Shown one piece after another: positions 45,552 through 54,242 of a DNA stretch of 64,000 nucleotides (within the stretch, counting starts at the first letter, position 1; each line of letters opens with the position of its first letter). The translations under genes were made by a program, and so were the position numbers. This DNA comes from Kitasatospora xanthocidica (lineage in GTDB: Bacteria; Actinomycetota; Actinomycetes; Streptomycetales; Streptomycetaceae), in assembly GCF_014656195.1 (NCBI RefSeq), contig NZ_BNBY01000027.1, positions 1 through 64,000 of the forward strand. The letters are read 5' to 3'. Below the pieces are notes generated by a model, which ran no database searches, was not told the origin of the DNA, and was given only the letters and a program-made list of their open reading frames with translations.

Positions 45552-45889
45552 TGAAGCTCATCACCGCCGTGATCAAGCCGTACCGCCTGGACGAGGTGAA
45601 GGCCGCCCTGCAGGCCTTCGGGGTCCACGGCCTGACCGTCACCGAGGCCAGCGGCTACGGCCGCCAGCGCGGCCACACCGAGGTGTACCGCGGCGCCGAG
45701 TACACCGTGGACCTGGTGCCGAAGGTCAGGATCGAGGTCCTGGTCGAGGACGAGGACGCCGACGACCTGATCGAGGTCCTGGTGAAGGCCGCCCGGACCG
45801 GGAAGATCGGCGACGGCAAGGTCTGGAGCGTCCCGGTCGACACCGCCGTACGGGTCCGCACCGGAGAGCGCGGACCGGACGCCCTGTAG
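45551..45889 (+). CDS. glnK: Nitrogen regulatory protein PII (GlnK)
   Basis: A 112 aa trimeric signal protein that senses ATP/ADP and 2-oxoglutarate and plugs AmtB. The T-loop carries Tyr51 in YRGAEY, adenylylated by GlnD in Streptomyces rather than uridylylated. The C-terminal GDGKVWSVPVDTAVRVRTGE is canonical. The start codon shares bases with the amtB stop. Confidence 0.98.
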   Translation: MKLITAVIKPYRLDEVKAALQAFGVHGLTVTEASGYGRQRGHTEVYRGAEYTVDLVPKVRIEVLVEDEDADDLIEVLVKAARTGKIGDGKVWSVPVDTAVRVRTGERGPDAL

Positions 45890-45916
45890 GCCCGGATGCC
45901 CCTGTAGCCCCCACCG

Positions 45917-45957
45917 TCGGCGGGCCCGCCACCCCCTTGGGGACGCGGGCCCGCCGA
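45917..45957 (+). terminator. Terminator-like hairpin between glnK and glnD
   Basis: TCGGCGGGCCCGC at 45917-45929 pairs with GCGGGCCCGCCGA at 45945-45957, 13 bp. It may lower glnD expression relative to amtB-glnK. Confidence 0.7.
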
Positions 45958-46047
45958 ACGGCGTACCCCCGCCCGGCCGAACCGCGGCGCACGCAATCCC
46001 GGCGCACCGCGGGACGGTCCGGCCGCACGACGGACGGGACCCCGCGC

Positions 46048-48507
46048 ATGACCACCGAGACCAGGCCTTCCGACCCCGCCGACCCCACCGCCGCCCGGGC
46101 CGCGCTGATCGCCGACCCCGGCCCGGTCGGCCGCCCGCGCCGCGAGGCGCTCGCCCGGGCCACCGACGACTGGCTGGCAGGCCTGCTCCAGGCCGCCGGC
46201 GCCCCGCCCAAGGTCGCGCTGGTCGCCGTCGGCGGCTACGGGCGCGGCGAGCTGTCGCCGCGCAGCGACCTGGACGTGCTGCTGCTGCACGACGGTCCGA
46301 TCGCCCGCGAGCTGCCCGAGCGGATCTGGTACCCGGTCTGGGACGCGGGCGCCAAGCTCGACCACTCGGTGCGCACCGTCGCCGAGGCCCGGGCGGTCGC
46401 CGCCGCCGACCTCAAGGCGCAGCTCGGCCTGCTGGACGCCCGCCACCTCGCCGGGGACCCGGCGCTCACCGCCGAGCTGCGCTCCGCGGTGTTCACCGAC
46501 TGGCGCGCGAGCGCCCCCGCGCGCCTGCCCGAACTGCGCGAGCTGGGCCGCGAGCGGGCCGAACGGCACGGCGAGCTGTCCTTCCTGCTGGAACCCGACC
46601 TCAAGGAGGCCCGCGGCGGCCTGCGCGACGTGGTCGCGCTCAACGCCGTCGCCGCCACCTGGCTGGCCGACGCGCCCCGCGACGGCCTGGACGCCGCCGC
46701 GCTGCGGCTCGCGGACGTGCGCGACGCCCTGCACCTGGTGACCGGCCGGGCCACCGAGCGGCTCAGCCTGCAGGACCAGGACCAGGTCGCCGAGCGGCTC
46801 GGGGTGCTGGACGCCGACAGCCTGCTGCGCCAGGTCTACGAGGCCGCCCGCACCATCGCCTACGCCGGTGACGTCACCTGGCGGGCGGTGGACCGGGTGC
46901 TCGCCGACCGGGCCGGCCGGGGCCGCCGGGCGGTCCGGCGGGCGTTCCCGTTCACCGCGCCGTTCACCGGTGCCGGGCGCGGCGCGGGCGCGGTGGCCCG
47001 GGGCGCGGTCGAGCGCCGCCCGCTCGCCGACGGCGTGGTCGAGCAGGACGGCGAGGCGGTGCTGGCCCAGGGCGCCCGCCCGGCGGCCGACCCGGTGCTG
47101 CCGCTGCGCGCCGCGGCCGCCGCCGCGCAGAACGGGCTGACCGTCTCGTACGCGACGGTGCGCCGACTGGCCGCCGAGTGCCGGCCGCTGCCGGTGCCCT
47201 GGCCGGACGAGGCGCGCGAGCAGCTGGTCACCCTGCTGGGCGCGGGGGAGGCGGCCGTCCCGGTCTGGGAGGCGATGGAGGCGGAGGGGCTGGTCACCCG
47301 GCTGCTCCCGGACTGGGAGCGGGTGCGCTGCCGTCCGCAGCGCAACGCCGTGCACCGCTGGACGGTGGACCGGCACCTGGTGGAGACGGCGGTGCGGGCC
47401 GCCGCGATGACCCGCCGGGTGGCCCGGCCGGACCTCCTGCTGGTCGCCGCGCTGCTGCACGACATCGGCAAGGGCTGGCCCGGGGACCACAGCGAGGCCG
47501 GCGAGGTGATCGTCCGCGACCTCGCGCCCCGGATGGGCTTCGGACCGGACGACACCCGGACCCTGGCGGTGCTGGTCCGCCACCACCTGACGCTGGTCGA
47601 CACCGCGACCCGCCGCGACCCGGACGACCCGGCCACCGTCGAGACGATCATCAAGGCGGTCACCACCCTGCCGGAGCTGGAGCTGCTGCACGCGCTCACC
47701 GAGGCGGACGCGCTGGCCACCGGCCCGGCCGCGTGGAGCGGCTGGCGGGCCTCGCTGGTGGACGGCCTGGTGGCCCGGGCGGCCGACCGGCTGGCCGGGG
47801 CGGGCACCGCGCCGGTCGAGGCGGCGCCGACCGCCGAGCAGGAGCGGCTGGCGATCGAGGCCGCCCGCACCGGCGAGCCGGCCCTCTCGCTGCGGGCCCA
47901 GGCCGGCGGAGCGGACCCGGGCGCCGAGGCGATGGGTGTCGAGCCGATGGGCGTCGAGCTGACCGTGGCCGTCCCCGACCGTCCCGGGCTGCTGGGCACC
48001 GCCGCCGGGGTGCTCGCGCTGCACCGGCTGGCCGTCCGCTCGGCCGGGCTGCGCGAGCTGGACCCGATCGGCGCCGGGCCGGTGCTGCTGCTGTCCTGGC
48101 GGGTGGCCGCCGAGTTCGGCGAACTGCCGGAGGCGGCCCGGCTGCGGGCGGACCTGCGCCGGGCCCTGGACGGCTCGCTGGACGTGGCGCGGCGCCTCGC
48201 CGAGCGGGACGCCGCCGCCCCGCGCCGTAAGGGCATCCCGACCCCGCCGCCGGTGGTCGCGGTGGCGCCCGCGGTGGCCTCGGCGACCGCGACCGTGCTG
48301 GAGGTCCGGGCGCACGACGCCCCCGGGCTGCTGCACCGGATCGGCCGGGCGCTGGACGGGGCCGGCGTACGGGTGCGCACCGCGCACGTCTCCACGCTGG
48401 GCGCGGACGCCGTCGACTCCTTCTACCTGACCGACGGGGAGGGCCGTCCGCTCACCGCCGGGCGGGCCGGGGAGGTGGCGGCGGCGGTCCGGGCGGCACT
48501 GGGCTGA
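46048..48507 (+). CDS. glnD: PII adenylyltransferase/deadenylylase GlnD
   Basis: Bifunctional nitrogen sensor of 819 aa. The nucleotidyltransferase motif is GGYGRGELSPRSDLDVLLL (Gly62 to Leu80, metal-binding Asp74 and Asp76). An HD hydrolase domain carries LLHDIGKGW with His471 and Asp472, and two C-terminal ACT domains are visible (VPDRPGLLGTAAGVLAL and APGLLHRIGRALDGAGV). In Streptomyces the enzyme adenylylates GlnK at Tyr51. The ATG at 46048 was chosen over an upstream in-frame start of poor appearance. Confidence 0.96.
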   Translation: MTTETRPSDPADPTAARAALIADPGPVGRPRREALARATDDWLAGLLQAAGAPPKVALVAVGGYGRGELSPRSDLDVLLLHDGPIARELPERIWYPVWDAGAKLDHSVRTVAEARAVAAADLKAQLGLLDARHLAGDPALTAELRSAVFTDWRASAPARLPELRELGRERAERHGELSFLLEPDLKEARGGLRDVVALNAVAATWLADAPRDGLDAAALRLADVRDALHLVTGRATERLSLQDQDQVAERLGVLDADSLLRQVYEAARTIAYAGDVTWRAVDRVLADRAGRGRRAVRRAFPFTAPFTGAGRGAGAVARGAVERRPLADGVVEQDGEAVLAQGARPAADPVLPLRAAAAAAQNGLTVSYATVRRLAAECRPLPVPWPDEAREQLVTLLGAGEAAVPVWEAMEAEGLVTRLLPDWERVRCRPQRNAVHRWTVDRHLVETAVRAAAMTRRVARPDLLLVAALLHDIGKGWPGDHSEAGEVIVRDLAPRMGFGPDDTRTLAVLVRHHLTLVDTATRRDPDDPATVETIIKAVTTLPELELLHALTEADALATGPAAWSGWRASLVDGLVARAADRLAGAGTAPVEAAPTAEQERLAIEAARTGEPALSLRAQAGGADPGAEAMGVEPMGVELTVAVPDRPGLLGTAAGVLALHRLAVRSAGLRELDPIGAGPVLLLSWRVAAEFGELPEAARLRADLRRALDGSLDVARRLAERDAAAPRRKGIPTPPPVVAVAPAVASATATVLEVRAHDAPGLLHRIGRALDGAGVRVRTAHVSTLGADAVDSFYLTDGEGRPLTAGRAGEVAAAVRAALG

Positions 48508-48620
48508 GGAACGGCCGCTGAGGTCTCCGGTACCGGGGGTGGAGACCGTACCCGGGGCGGCCGGATACCCTGGGGACGACGACCGAACCGATACCGATGC
48601 CGTAGAGGACCCGCGACGAC

Positions 48621-50186
48621 GTGTTCGACACCCTTTCCGATCGCCTCGCAGCGACGTTCAAGAACCTCCGGGGCAAGGGCCGCCTGAGCGAGGCGGACAT
48701 CGACGCCACCGCCCGCGAGATCCGCATCGCGCTGCTGGAGGCGGACGTCGCGCTGCCGGTCGTCCGGGCCTTCATCAAGCAGGTCAAGGAGCGGGCGCTC
48801 GGTGTCGAGGTCTCCGGCGCGCTGAACCCGGCGCAGCAGATCATCAAGATCGTCAACGAGGAGCTCATCGCGATCCTCGGTGGCGAGACCCGCCGGGTGC
48901 GGTTCGCCAAGAACGGCCCGACGGTCATCATGCTCGCCGGTCTGCAGGGTGCCGGTAAGACCACCCTCGCGGGCAAGCTCGGCCACTGGCTGAAGAGCCA
49001 GAAGCACACCCCGCTGCTGGTCGCCTGCGACCTCCAGCGCCCCAACGCGGTCAACCAGCTCCAGGTCGTCGCCGAGCGCGCCGGCGTGGCCTTCTACGGC
49101 CCGCAGCCGGGCAACGGCGTCGGCGACCCGGTGCGGGTGGCCGAGGACTCGATCGAGTACGCCAAGCAGAAGCAGTACGACGTCGTCATCGTCGACACCG
49201 CCGGCCGCCTGGGCATCGACGCCGAGCTGATGCAGCAGGCCGCCGACATCCGCGCCGCGGTGAACCCGGACGAGGTCCTGTTCGTCGTCGACGCGATGAT
49301 CGGCCAGGACGCGGTCACCACCGCGCAGGCCTTCCTCGAGGGCGTGGACTTCACCGGTGTCGTGCTCTCCAAGCTCGACGGCGACGCCCGCGGTGGTGCC
49401 GCCCTGTCGGTCGCGCACGTCACCGGCCGCCAGATCATGTTCGCCTCCAACGGCGAGAAGGTCGACGACTTCGACGCCTTCCACCCGGACCGGATGGCCT
49501 CGCGCATCCTCGGCATGGGTGACGTCCTCTCGCTGATCGAGAAGGCCGAGCAGACCTTCTCGCAGGCCGAGGCGGAGAAGATCGCCGCCAAGCTGCGCGG
49601 CGGCCCGAAGGCCTTCACGCTGGACGACTTCCTGTCGCAGCTGGAGCAGGTCCAGAAGATGGGCTCGATCTCCAAGCTGCTCGGCATGCTGCCCGGCATG
49701 GGCCAGATCCGGGACCAGATCAACAACATCGACGACAAGGACGTCAACCGGGTCGGCGCGATCATCAAGTCGATGACCCCGGCCGAGCGGGCCGAGCCGG
49801 AGCTGATCAACGGCTCCCGCCGGGCCCGCATCGCCAAGGGTTCGGGCGTCCAGGTCGGCGAGGTGAAGAACCTGGTCGAGCGGTTCTTCGACGCCCGCAA
49901 GATGATGTCCGCGATGGCCTCCGGCAAGGGCATGCCCGGCATGCCGGGGATCCCGGGCATGGGCGGCGGCGCGAAGAAGTCCGGCAAGAAGGCCCCGCAG
50001 GCCAAGGGCAAGCGCAAGAGCGGCAACCCGCTGAAGCGGGCGCAGGAGGAGGCCGCGGCCGCCGAGCGCCGCGCGCTCGGCCCGGGCGCGGGCCAGGGCC
50101 CGGCGGACGGCGGGGCGTTCGGCCTCGGCGCGGGCAAGGGCCCGGCCGACTTCGAGCTGCCCAAGGAGTTCAAGGACCTGCTGTAG
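48621..50186 (+). CDS. ffh: Signal recognition particle protein Ffh (SRP54)
   Basis: A 521 aa GTPase that, with 4.5S RNA, delivers nascent membrane and secreted proteins to FtsY. The P-loop is GLQGAGKTT at 107-115, and DTAGR and KLDGDARGG are present. The M domain from about residue 330 has methionine-rich AMASGKGMPGMPGIPGMGG, then a Gly/Ala/Lys tail. The GTG start gives VFDTLSDRLAATFKNL, the family standard. A hairpin terminator follows. Confidence 0.97.
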   Translation: MFDTLSDRLAATFKNLRGKGRLSEADIDATAREIRIALLEADVALPVVRAFIKQVKERALGVEVSGALNPAQQIIKIVNEELIAILGGETRRVRFAKNGPTVIMLAGLQGAGKTTLAGKLGHWLKSQKHTPLLVACDLQRPNAVNQLQVVAERAGVAFYGPQPGNGVGDPVRVAEDSIEYAKQKQYDVVIVDTAGRLGIDAELMQQAADIRAAVNPDEVLFVVDAMIGQDAVTTAQAFLEGVDFTGVVLSKLDGDARGGAALSVAHVTGRQIMFASNGEKVDDFDAFHPDRMASRILGMGDVLSLIEKAEQTFSQAEAEKIAAKLRGGPKAFTLDDFLSQLEQVQKMGSISKLLGMLPGMGQIRDQINNIDDKDVNRVGAIIKSMTPAERAEPELINGSRRARIAKGSGVQVGEVKNLVERFFDARKMMSAMASGKGMPGMPGIPGMGGGAKKSGKKAPQAKGKRKSGNPLKRAQEEAAAAERRALGPGAGQGPADGGAFGLGAGKGPADFELPKEFKDLL

Positions 50187-50255
50187 TCCTTGTGTGCCTG
50201 TGGGTGTCCGCGCGCGGTCGTTCGCGGCTCCTTCGGGAGAGGTCTTGATCGATTC

Positions 50256-50298
50256 CGATCGGCCCGTCGTCCGGTGTTTCCGGGCGGCGGGCCGATCG
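50256..50298 (+). terminator. Terminator of ffh
   Basis: CGATCGGCCCG at 50256-50266 pairs with CGGGCCGATCG at 50288-50298. Confidence 0.8.
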
Positions 50299-50317
50299 CG
50301 TGTCCGATGATGGGGGC

Positions 50318-50842
50318 ATGCGAGTGATGATCAGGGCCCCGAGGGCCGAGGACACGGTTGCGTACGCCGAGGCGGTCCGCCGGTCCGCCGAGCACATCGG
50401 GCGGTGGAACCCGGTCGAGCCGGACGGGCTGCCCGAGCTGCTGGAGCGCCAGGGGGCGGGCCTGCGCACCTTCCTGATCGTCGACCGGGAGAGCGCCGGG
50501 CTGGTCGGCAAGGTGAACGTCGCCAACATCGTGCTGGGCCGCTTCTGCAACGCGACCCTGGGCTACGACTCCTACCTGCCGTTCGCCGGCACCGGGCGGA
50601 TGACCGAGGGCATGCGGCTGGTCCTGGACCGCTGCTTCGCCCCGCACTCGGGCGGCGGGCTGGGGCTGCACCGGCTGGAGATCAACGTGCAGCCGGACAA
50701 CGAGCGCTCGGTCGCGATGGCCAAGCGGCTGGGCTTCCGGCACGAGGGCTTCTCGCCGCGGATGCTGTTCCTGCAGGGCGACTGGCGCGACCACGAGCGG
50801 TTCGCGCTGACCGCCGAGGAGTGGCCCGGCGCCTCGGCATAG
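50318..50842 (+). CDS. GNAT family acetyltransferase (RimJ/RimL type)
   Basis: A 174 aa acetyltransferase. The N-terminus MRVMIRAPRAEDTVAYAEAV and the motifs LVGKVNVANIV, LEINVQPDNERSVAMAKRLGFRHEG and FALTAEEW match the group that acetylates ribosomal or other protein N-termini, and sometimes small molecules. The ATG at 50318 has GGGGG just before it; an in-frame start at 50300 adds six residues. The substrate is not predictable. Confidence 0.9.
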   Translation: MRVMIRAPRAEDTVAYAEAVRRSAEHIGRWNPVEPDGLPELLERQGAGLRTFLIVDRESAGLVGKVNVANIVLGRFCNATLGYDSYLPFAGTGRMTEGMRLVLDRCFAPHSGGGLGLHRLEINVQPDNERSVAMAKRLGFRHEGFSPRMLFLQGDWRDHERFALTAEEWPGASA

Positions 50843-50958
50843 CCGCTGGTGGGGGAGGTGGCAGGGTCTCTGGTGGGGACGGTCGGCGGGGCCGTACGGG
50901 CGCCCGGGCGCGGCGTTGCGGTTGGCCCGCCCGAGCACCTGTCCGTATCGTCCGATGG

Positions 50959-52995
50959 GTGACCGAACCCGTGCCGCCGCGTCAGACCCCCGACCAGCCC
51001 TGGCGTTCCGAGGGAGCCCCGCCTCCGCCACCGCCCCGCCGTCGGATGCCCGGCGGCTGGACCGGCCTCGTCCTCACCGCCCTCGTGGTGTTCCTGATCT
51101 CCGACGTCCTGCTGTCGTTCTTCGGCAACGAGGGCGCCACCACGATCTCGTACACCGAGTTCAACAACCAGCTGAACAAGGGCAACATCACCAAGATCTA
51201 CTCCAAGGGCGACGCGATCGAGGGCACCCTCAAGAGCGCGCAGCCCAAGCCGGACGGCGGCAAGGGCGACTACACCGAGTTCGACACCCAGCGCCCCTCC
51301 TTCGCGGGCGACAACCTGTGGAGCACGCTGCAGCAGCAGGGCGTGGAGGTCACCGCCACCTCGCCGGTCCAGCAGCGCAGCTTCCTCACCAACCTGCTGC
51401 TGTCGCTCGCCCCGATGCTGCTGCTGGTCTTCATCTGGGTGCTGCTCGCCCGCCGGATGGCCGGGGGCCTCGGCGGCGGGCCGCTGGGGCGCAAGGCGCC
51501 GCCCAAGCCGGTCGCCGCCGACCAGGGCAAGCGCACCACCTTCGCCGACGTGGCCGGCATCGACGAGGTCGAGGCCGAACTCACGGAGGTGGTCGACTAC
51601 TTGAAGAACCCCGACCGCTACCGCCGGCTCGGCGCCAAGATGCCGCGCGGAGTCCTGCTGAGCGGACCACCCGGAACGGGCAAGACCCTGCTGGCCCGGG
51701 CCGTGGCCGGCGAGGCGGACGTGCCGTTCTTCTCGGCCTCCGCCTCCGAGTTCATCGAGATGATCGTCGGCGTCGGCGCCAGCCGGGTCCGCGAACTGTT
51801 CGCGGAGGCCCGCAAGGTCGCCCCCGCGATCATCTTCATCGACGAGATCGACACCATCGGACGCCAGCGCGGCGCGGGCGGCGGCATGGGCGGGCACGAC
51901 GAGCGCGAGCAGACGCTCAACCAGATCCTCACCGAGATGGACGGCTTCTCCGGCTCCGAGGGCGTCATCGTGATCGCCGCGACCAACCGGGCGGACGTGC
52001 TCGACCCGGCGCTGCTGCGCCCCGGCCGCTTCGACCGGCGGATCACCGTCAGCCCGCCCGACCGGGACGGCCGCGCCGCGATCCTGCGCATCCACACCCG
52101 CACCGTCCCGCTGGCCGGCGACACCGACCTCCGGCAGCTGGCCAAGGTCACCCCCGGGATGACCGGCGCCGAACTCGCCAACCTGGTCAACGAGGCCGCC
52201 CTGCTGGCCGTCAAGCGCGAGCAGGACGCGGTCAACGAGCGGGACCTCTCGGACGCCCTGGAGAAGGTCCAACTGGGCGCCGTACGACCGCTGGTGATGC
52301 CGCAGGAGGAGCGCGAGCGGACGGCGTACCACGAGAGCGGGCACGCGCTGCTGGGCATGCTGCAGCCGGGCGCGGACCCGGTGCGCAAGATCACCATCGT
52401 GCCGCGCGGCCGGGCGCTCGGCGTCACCCTCTCCACCCCCGAGAACGACCGCTACTCGTACACCGAGCCGTACCTGCGCGGCCGGATCATCGGCGCGCTC
52501 GGCGGCATGGCGGCCGAGCAGGTGGTCTACGGGGTGATCACCACCGGCGCGGAGAGCGACCTGGAGCAGGTCACCAACATCGCCCGCGGGATGGCCGGAC
52601 GCTGGGGCATGAGCGAGCGGGTCGGCCGGCTCACCGCGGTGCCCTCCGACCCGCAGGGCGCGTACGGGCTCTCCGCCGCGCCGACCACCCTGGACGCGGT
52701 GGACGAGGAGGCCCGGCGGATCGTCTCCGAGTGCTACGACGAGGCGGTGAGGCTGCTGACCGAGCAGCGGCACCGGCTGGACGCTCTGGCGGCGGCGCTG
52801 CTGGAGGCGGAGACGCTGGACGAGGAGCAGGCCTACCGCGCGGCGGGCGTGCCGCGGGAGGGGGCCGGGGAGGGCTCGGCCGGGGCCGAGGGGGCCGTCG
52901 GGGCCGAAGGGGCCGAAGGGGCTGAGGAGGCTGATGGGGCTGGCGGGTCCGAGGGGCCGTCCGGGGCCGGCGGGAAGTCGCTCGATCAGGCGTGA
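50959..52995 (+). CDS. ftsH: ATP-dependent zinc metalloprotease FtsH
   Basis: Membrane-anchored AAA+ protease of 678 aa that degrades misfolded membrane proteins and regulators. Two membrane segments (34-54 and about 142-166) flank a periplasmic part. Walker A GPPGTGKT is near 236-243, Walker B IIFIDEID near 290, then the SRH, and the zinc motif HESGH at 458-462. The last 50 residues are an Ala/Glu/Gly/Ser tail. The GTG at 50959 with TATCGT seven nucleotides upstream suggests a leaderless start. Streptomycetes carry a second FtsH near folE; this would be the paralogue downstream of ffh. Confidence 0.93.
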   Translation: MTEPVPPRQTPDQPWRSEGAPPPPPPRRRMPGGWTGLVLTALVVFLISDVLLSFFGNEGATTISYTEFNNQLNKGNITKIYSKGDAIEGTLKSAQPKPDGGKGDYTEFDTQRPSFAGDNLWSTLQQQGVEVTATSPVQQRSFLTNLLLSLAPMLLLVFIWVLLARRMAGGLGGGPLGRKAPPKPVAADQGKRTTFADVAGIDEVEAELTEVVDYLKNPDRYRRLGAKMPRGVLLSGPPGTGKTLLARAVAGEADVPFFSASASEFIEMIVGVGASRVRELFAEARKVAPAIIFIDEIDTIGRQRGAGGGMGGHDEREQTLNQILTEMDGFSGSEGVIVIAATNRADVLDPALLRPGRFDRRITVSPPDRDGRAAILRIHTRTVPLAGDTDLRQLAKVTPGMTGAELANLVNEAALLAVKREQDAVNERDLSDALEKVQLGAVRPLVMPQEERERTAYHESGHALLGMLQPGADPVRKITIVPRGRALGVTLSTPENDRYSYTEPYLRGRIIGALGGMAAEQVVYGVITTGAESDLEQVTNIARGMAGRWGMSERVGRLTAVPSDPQGAYGLSAAPTTLDAVDEEARRIVSECYDEAVRLLTEQRHRLDALAAALLEAETLDEEQAYRAAGVPREGAGEGSAGAEGAVGAEGAEGAEEADGAGGSEGPSGAGGKSLDQA

Positions 52996-53055
52996 AGCCG
53001 GGCATTCGAGCCGGGCATTCGAGCTGGGCATTCGAGCCGGGCATTCGAGCCGGGC
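52996..53055. repeat. Four tandem copies of a 13 bp unit after ftsH
   Basis: The unit AGCCGGGCATTCG repeats at 52996-53008, 53009-53021, 53022-53034 (one C-to-T change) and 53035-53047, with a further partial copy. It starts directly at the ftsH stop codon. Confidence 0.9.
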
Positions 53056-53069
53056 GTGAGACCGGTGCC

Positions 53070-53100
53070 GGGGGCGCTCGCCGAGATGGCGGGCGCCCCC
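53070..53100. terminator. Terminator between convergent ftsH and methyltransferase genes
   Basis: GGGGGCGC at 53070-53077 pairs with GCGCCCCC at 53093-53100. Confidence 0.65.
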
Positions 53101-53117
53101 GGTTTCGCGCGTCGTCC

Positions 53118-53951
53118 TCAGGCCCCCCGGCTCGGCCGTTCGGCGACCAGGTAGCGGAACACGTTCTCCATCCGTACCGAGCCGTCCGCGCGCAGGAACG
53201 GCTGCAGCGCCTCCTCCAGCTCCTTGGCCACCAGCGAGGCGCCGGAGAACTCCTCGGCCGCCTCGAACAGGCCGGTGGAGAGCAGGCCGCGCACCGCGCT
53301 GTCCAGGTCCGGGTAGGCGAACGGGCAGCCCACCCGGCCGCTGCCGGCCGGGCGCAGGCCGGCCGGGGCGAGCAGGTCCTCCAGCGTCCCGGGCGCGCTC
53401 AGCTCGAACGGGTCGCGCGCGGTGGTGCGGCCCGCCATCCGCCGGGCCACGTCCAGCACCGGGGCGCTCTCGCAGCGCTCCGGCGGGCCCCAGGCGGCGA
53501 GCACCACGTGCCCGCCAGGAAGCACGTGCCGGGCGGCCTCGGCCACCACCGTGCCGGGCTCGGCGGCACCCGGCAGCTGCTCGAAAACCGTCACCAGCGA
53601 ATGGGCCGGGTGGGGGACGGCGGCGGCCGTCCTGGCCCCGGCGCACACCCGAAGCCGCCGTCCGCGGGCCAGCTCGCGCAGCTCCTCGCGCGGCTCCTGC
53701 CCGGAGACCTGGGCGCCCCGGCCGGCCGCGAGCAGCAGGGCCAGTCCGGCCCGGCAGCCCAGGCCCAGCACGCTGCTCGCCGGGCCGACCTCCAGCCGGT
53801 CGTAGACCGCCTCGTAGAGCGGTACCAGCATGCGTTCCTGGATCTCCGCCCAGTCGCGCGCCCGCGCGGGGCCGGTGGCCCCGGGCCGCGGGTGGTGCGC
53901 GCGTGCGCCGGTCGGTCGTACGGTCGTGCCGGTCGTCCGAGCTGAAGCCAT
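53118..53951 (-). CDS. Class I SAM-dependent methyltransferase
   Basis: A 277 aa protein with a disordered Arg/Thr/Ala start (MASARTTGTTVRPTGARAHH) and a methyltransferase domain: motif I VLGLGCRAGLALLLA near residue 62, then LVTVFEQLPGA and VLPGGHVVLAAWGPP. The normal acidic residue ending motif II is not obvious. The ATG at 53951 follows GGGAGG. The substrate is unknown. It diverges from proS and converges on ftsH. Confidence 0.85.
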   Translation of the reverse strand: MASARTTGTTVRPTGARAHHPRPGATGPARARDWAEIQERMLVPLYEAVYDRLEVGPASSVLGLGCRAGLALLLAAGRGAQVSGQEPREELRELARGRRLRVCAGARTAAAVPHPAHSLVTVFEQLPGAAEPGTVVAEAARHVLPGGHVVLAAWGPPERCESAPVLDVARRMAGRTTARDPFELSAPGTLEDLLAPAGLRPAGSGRVGCPFAYPDLDSAVRGLLSTGLFEAAEEFSGASLVAKELEEALQPFLRADGSVRMENVFRYLVAERPSRGA

Positions 53952-54242
53952 CGCGGCCTCCCATCCGGTCCTTCGGTGTGCTGCTACGGCTCCCCCAAAG
54001 TCCCGCCCCACTCCAGCGAACAGCGGGTCGGGCCCGGCGTCCAGAGGGGTGCAGGGTGGTGCGCGCGTGTCGCGGTGGTGCGCCCCCCGTTCGACGGGCC
54101 GGGTCCGCCCCCTGTTCCGCCGCCCGGTCGGGGGCCGGGGCCGTGGCGCGGTCGGCGGCCCGGTCGGCGGTTCGGTCGGCGGCTCTCGGCGGGTGTGATA
54201 CCGATTCGAAGTCAGGGGGTCGCTCCCCGTACCATTCGCCCC

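Noticed and set aside
45655..48387. A 910-codon minus-strand frame opposite glnK and glnD
   Set aside because: Shadow frame; GlnD motifs are intact on the plus strand.
50572..53964. A 1130-codon minus-strand frame across the GNAT and ftsH genes
   Set aside because: It covers two well-supported plus-strand genes and contains only low-complexity sequence outside the methyltransferase part, which is a separate frame.
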